This document shows, piece after piece, positions 61,342 to 64,000 of a stretch of 64,000 bases of DNA; positions within the stretch are counted from its first letter, which is position 1; each line of letters opens with the position of its first letter. The position numbers were made by a program, and so were the translations under genes. The stretch is from an uncultured cyanobacterium. Lineage in GTDB: Bacteria; Cyanobacteriota; Cyanobacteriia; CACIAM-69d. The DNA lies in the NCBI GenBank assembly GCA_937883785.1, contig CALGDE010000014.1, positions 1 to 64,000 on the forward strand. The letters run 5' to 3'. The notes below the pieces were generated by a model. It saw only the letters and a program-made list of their open reading frames with translations. It was not told where the DNA came from and made no database searches.

Positions 61342-61893
61342 TTAGCTACCCGAGAAGCACAGGCGATCGCTGTTGCTTTGGAATTGCCAATCGAACATGC
61401 AGGGCACTGACCTTGTAGTTCCGTTATCTCGAATGCCGGCGAAGGACAGTTGCTCAATTCCTGGGAAGCGAGATCGATAAACCTTGGCGGTAACCCTTCC
61501 CTCTAAAGCAAGGACACCAAGGCGATTGCCGCTGGGGGAGGTCCACTCATAGGCGGTTTCAGTTGAACGCCCTCCACCACGGTTCAAGCTGCGTCCTCGG
61601 GTCGCCTCACCTAACTCCCTCTCTATTTCAGAAATTCCAGAGCTGCCCACACGAATTCCCGTGTAGTCGCTGAAGTTGGGACTTTCGTTGTCGCCAATAC
61701 CAGCATCCGATTCGCTGGCGATCGCTCTCGACCTTGGCACTGTCCGTGACCCTTCGGATGGGGTGCCTCCGCATAGGGCGCTTAGGTCTTCGCGGGTGCC
61801 GTCGGCGTAGTCGAAGTAACAGAGGGGCGCGGCTTTGGGGGATGGAAAGAGGCTGAGGCTTCCAATAAGTGCGGTAGCAAGAAGGATCGACAT
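61342..61893 (-). CDS. Secreted protein of unknown function
   Basis: A 183-residue protein with a signal peptide (ILLATALIGSLSLFPSPKAA) and a mature part starting CYFDYADGTREDLSALCG. The ATG at 61893 has AGGAG eight bases upstream. The mature domain has short strands (GNRLGVLALEGRVTAKVYRSRFPG in parts) and a few cysteines. It lies 65 bases before a membrane protein on the same strand. No family is recognised beyond a general cyanobacterial exported-protein look. Confidence 0.6.
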   Translation of the reverse strand: MSILLATALIGSLSLFPSPKAAPLCYFDYADGTREDLSALCGGTPSEGSRTVPRSRAIASESDAGIGDNESPNFSDYTGIRVGSSGISEIERELGEATRGRSLNRGGGRSTETAYEWTSPSGNRLGVLALEGRVTAKVYRSRFPGIEQLSFAGIRDNGTTRSVPCMFDWQFQSNSDRLCFSGS

Positions 61894-62033
61894 ACCTGGC
61901 TCCTGTGCAAAAGGTTCCTTGAATATGTTCTCAAAGCTCCGCAACAGTTATTCACAAATACATGGATTTTAACGGTGGCGAGAGTGGGCGCAGCAGTGGA
62001 GATGGCGCCCACTGAAATCATTGCCAATTTAGA

Positions 62034-62062
62034 TTGACGACTGCCAATTACACTTTTAGAAT
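62034..62062 (+). promoter_or_regulatory. Sigma-70 promoter
   Basis: TTGACG (62034-62039) and TAGAAT (62057-62062) are separated by 17 bases. The promoter faces the terminator at 62220-62257 and no protein gene. Confidence 0.6.
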
Positions 62063-62068
62063 GAGCTT

Positions 62069-62257
62069 ATTGAACGGCAAGCACGTTTGATGGGGCGGCG
62101 ATGAAGTGCCGATGATTGTTGTTAACCCAACCCTCACCTCGGTGTTTCTGTTCCAGCGCCGCCTTTTCTTCTCTCAACGGGGTCTGACAAAGGCTGTGGC
62201 TCTCCTTTTCGGATGGGGAGGCTGCGAATGAGATTCGCTCTGGTCGCAGCCTTTTTT
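62069..62257 (+). ncRNA. Candidate small RNA of about 190 bases
   Basis: A promoter and a strong terminator enclose about 190 bases that contain no standard gene. One short frame (39 codons, 62112-62231) would run into the terminator stem and is not convincing. The transcript is the simplest reading of these two signals. A leader peptide, a small RNA or a remnant of a longer gene are all possible. It lies between the secreted-protein gene and an RHH gene. Confidence 0.45.
62220..62257 (+). terminator. Rho-independent terminator
   Basis: Stem GGCTGCGA (62220-62227) pairs with TCGCAGCC (62244-62251) around a 16-base loop, followed by six T. It is the strongest terminator in this part of the window. 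Confidence 0.85.
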
Positions 62258-62305
62258 ATAAGAAAAAGCGAGCACAAAAAATCCACCTCCCTGAAGAGAT
62301 GGATC

Positions 62306-62321
62306 AACACAGATCTGTGTT
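62306..62321. promoter_or_regulatory. Perfect 16-bp palindrome AACACAGATCTGTGTT
   Basis: A longer version of the CAGATCTG element, just past the RHH gene's stop. A related site (AACACAGATCTGTT) lies at 62837-62850 inside the start of the 62804 gene. The two flank the RHH gene and its promoter region, so they may be binding sites of one regulator. Confidence 0.45.
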
Positions 62322-62359
62322 GTTTCCCCCGCCCTTTAGGCGAGTGGTTTGGGTGTTGA

Positions 62360-62545
62360 CTAGTTAGTCTTTACGGATTTTTTGAGTGCTTCGCCCATTC
62401 TGTCTAGCTCCTCGTCGTACACAGGCATAACTTTCTCGAGAAGAAACTCTACGAGGTTTGCTTCAGATCGCTTGGCTTTTTTTGCCAGTCTTTTGACCTC
62501 CTTAAGCAGATTCTCCTCAAAACGCATAGATGTTTGTTTTTTCAT
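62360..62545 (-). CDS. Ribbon-helix-helix DNA-binding protein
   Basis: A 61-residue protein: strand TSMRF, then two helices (LLKEVKRLAKKAKRSEANLVEFLL). This is the RHH arrangement of CopG/Arc-type repressors and many antitoxins; dimers put the strand in the DNA major groove. It is divergent from the 62804 gene. The 62631-62656 inverted repeat at that gene's promoter is a candidate target. No toxin follows it. Confidence 0.65.
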   Translation of the reverse strand: MKKQTSMRFEENLLKEVKRLAKKAKRSEANLVEFLLEKVMPVYDEELDRMGEALKKSVKTN

Positions 62546-62630
62546 GGCAATTCGACTCGTTGGCGCTCACAGGCTCACGCCTGGCTTGGATATCAACACA
62601 TTGACATGAATATCTCCTTCACGACAACAG

Positions 62631-62671
62631 CACTACAATGTATTGACAATGTAGTGCAAATGAAATACATT
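62631..62671 (+). promoter_or_regulatory. Promoter with overlapping operator
   Basis: TTGACA (62643-62648) is a perfect -35 box and TACATT (62666-62671) a -10 box at 17-bp spacing. The inverted repeat CACTACA (62631-62637) and TGTAGTG (62650-62656) encloses the -35 box. It faces the 62804 gene and is 86 bases from the divergent RHH gene start. Confidence 0.65.
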
Positions 62672-62803
62672 AAGTTGCAAGCGAGGTCGGGGCTGCTGAG
62701 GTGGTGATAGGGGCCAGCAAACCCAACCGTTATGGCTGGTAATTCTGTTCCACCCTTCACCACCTGCCCGCCTCGCCTTCTTCCCGAATTCAAAAAAGAG
62801 CCC

Positions 62804-63367
62804 ATGAAAACACAAGCTCACCATTCAAAGAAAAAGAACACAGATCTGTTATCGATTCCATCCCCTCTCCACGTGGACTGGGAAAGCCTCAATCTCGCCA
62901 CCGTTGATAACGGTCGTGAGCTCCCCGATTTGACGTTGGCGTTGCACAAGCGGCAGCAGCAGTTCACAGCCCAAGTCCCGTTCAAGACCAAGTCTTTAAT
63001 TGACGCGGTCCGGTCCAAGGCGCGAGAACGTGGCTTCTCGCGATCGCAGTGCCGGCAAGTTTTGGTGCTGTCCTGGTGTTTAGAGGAAGCGCTGTTGGGA
63101 TTGGATCTAACGAAGCCTCGGCAGGCGGCGGAATGGGAGCGGCGCACCACGTTCTTTATGGAGCGCCCCCAGAAGATTGCTGTTGCCAATTCCACCGACC
63201 CGTTACCCACCTTGCCGGTGGCGAGTGTTTATCACCCCCAGATACAGCAAATCATCGTAATGACGGCAAAGCGGTTTGGCGATCTAGCGCACATCGGGTG
63301 GGTGGTTTATCGGTTGGTAGCGATCGCGTTAACGGACAGTCAGGCAACCACAACGGAGGTGGCGTGA
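62804..63367 (+). CDS. Unrecognised 187-residue protein
   Basis: A basic, helical protein. The middle (FKTKSLIDAVRSKARERGFSRSQCRQVLVLSWC in parts) has an HTH-like look, as in some replication initiators or regulators. A second helical part (FGDLAHIGWVVYRLVAIAL) follows. ATG at 62804 has AAAGAG six bases upstream and clears the operator region. It overlaps the next gene by one base (TGATG), so both are one operon. No family is recognised. Confidence 0.5.
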   Translation: MKTQAHHSKKKNTDLLSIPSPLHVDWESLNLATVDNGRELPDLTLALHKRQQQFTAQVPFKTKSLIDAVRSKARERGFSRSQCRQVLVLSWCLEEALLGLDLTKPRQAAEWERRTTFFMERPQKIAVANSTDPLPTLPVASVYHPQIQQIIVMTAKRFGDLAHIGWVVYRLVAIALTDSQATTTEVA

Positions 63368-64000
63368 TGGGGACCCGGTCTCTTATTAAGGTGATCTCCC
63401 CCTCGGGTGAGGGAAAGATCATTCAGTACGGGCAATGGGACGGCTATCCAGAGGGGGTAGGAGCGGGCTTGCTGGGGTTGCTTAAGACGCCAGGCTTCCT
63501 AAGCAAGCTCACTGAATCCCTACCCAAGATCCGCTTTCTGGAGCCTAAGGGCAAAGACAAGGCGTTCTGGGAAGACTACGAACAACGTTGCCCTGAATGG
63601 TCGAACGAACCCGACAATCGCACTGAAGAGCAGTGTCGTTGGTGGGCAACGTTCTGCCATCGCAACTTGTCCGAAGAAGTACTGCAAAACATCGTTGATT
63701 CCAAAGACGCTGAAATTGTTCTCCTCAAAGGGGATTGGGAAGATTTCGACTGGATTGAGTGGCGCTACATCGTAGACCTCAAATCGCGAACATTTACGGT
63801 TGAGTCCTTGAATTCTTATTCCGAGTCCTTTGATGAGTGTGGGCAATTCAGCCTAGATGAGCTCCCGTCTCTAGATAACTTCAGGCAAGCCCTAGAAGGA
63901 TCGCCAGAGGAGGAAGGGGATGACGTGATGGTTGTGACGCAACACCCCCAAGTCTTCTCCAGTGAATCAGCGCGATCGCATCTGAAATCCATCTACGGCA
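63367..64000 (+). CDS. Unknown protein, 3' end outside window
   Basis: The ATG overlaps the previous stop codon (TGATG), and the frame stays open to the window edge (211 codons). The start is SLIKVISPSGEGKIIQYG, then a WEDYEQRCPEWSNEPDN acidic stretch and a later VVTQHPQVFSSESA. No domain is recognised. It is probably the second gene of the RHH-controlled operon. Confidence 0.55.
   Translation, partial: MGTRSLIKVISPSGEGKIIQYGQWDGYPEGVGAGLLGLLKTPGFLSKLTESLPKIRFLEPKGKDKAFWEDYEQRCPEWSNEPDNRTEEQCRWWATFCHRNLSEEVLQNIVDSKDAEIVLLKGDWEDFDWIEWRYIVDLKSRTFTVESLNSYSESFDECGQFSLDELPSLDNFRQALEGSPEEEGDDVMVVTQHPQVFSSESARSHLKSIYG

Noticed and set aside
1-64000. Frequent GCGATCGC octamers
   Set aside because: HIP1 sites are general in cyanobacteria and not a feature of this element.

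Overview
The window looks cyanobacterial. The octamer GCGATCGC (HIP1) recurs throughout, genes and spacers share a moderately GC-rich composition, a TPR-CHAT protein of cyanobacterial style enters at the left edge, and a complete tmRNA gene (58380-58746, minus) carries a cyanobacterial-type tag (ANSIVPFARRLTAAA). The species cannot be read from the sequence.

Most of the window is a long-tailed (siphovirus-like) phage genome organised as modules on both strands. 4.7-10.3 kb (minus): tail-hub/tip proteins and an HTH-prohead protease fusion. 10.4-14.6 kb (plus): major capsid with a built-in scaffold, a possible Acb2-like nucleotide sponge and head-completion genes. 15.2-15.6 kb: an SSB. 16.7-19.4 kb (minus): neck/tail-completion genes. 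19.4-26.7 kb (plus): portal, then a translationally coupled operon holding a duplicated three-gene cassette. 26.9-34.1 kb (minus): a giant tape measure, tail chaperone and tail tube. 34.2-40.4 kb: two small-terminase-like HTH proteins around a ParB-methyltransferase, an XRE module, a VOC protein, an orphan tail-tube domain and the large terminase.

40.4-48.8 kb is accessory: two HAD phosphatases, a small c-di-GMP group (REC-like membrane protein, degenerate EAL, GGDEF-EAL), a MerR-like regulator and small unknowns. 48.8-53.2 kb is the most unusual part: a HerA/FtsK-like ATPase with three or four membrane/secreted partners, a canonical G GGA AAC slippery site that would add a membrane anchor to the first protein of the operon, and two helically phased 11-bp repeat arrays flanking a small DNA-binding-like gene. 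It reads like a replication, partition or DNA-transfer locus. 53.3-64 kb holds a sigma-70 factor, small unknowns, the tmRNA gene followed by a frameshifted gene, a Panacea (SocA-like) antitoxin, a membrane protein sharing a segment with the tape measure, a candidate small RNA, an RHH repressor and an operon leaving the window.

No integrase, recombinase, endolysin or recognisable Rep protein was found. The mix of virion genes with ATPase and iteron-like elements suggests a phage-plasmid or large prophage. A tRNA-Val-like 3' half followed by a terminator (4443-4599), and a broken copy of the 60.7-61.3 kb gene at 2.4-2.7 kb, may be recombination scars at the left edge.
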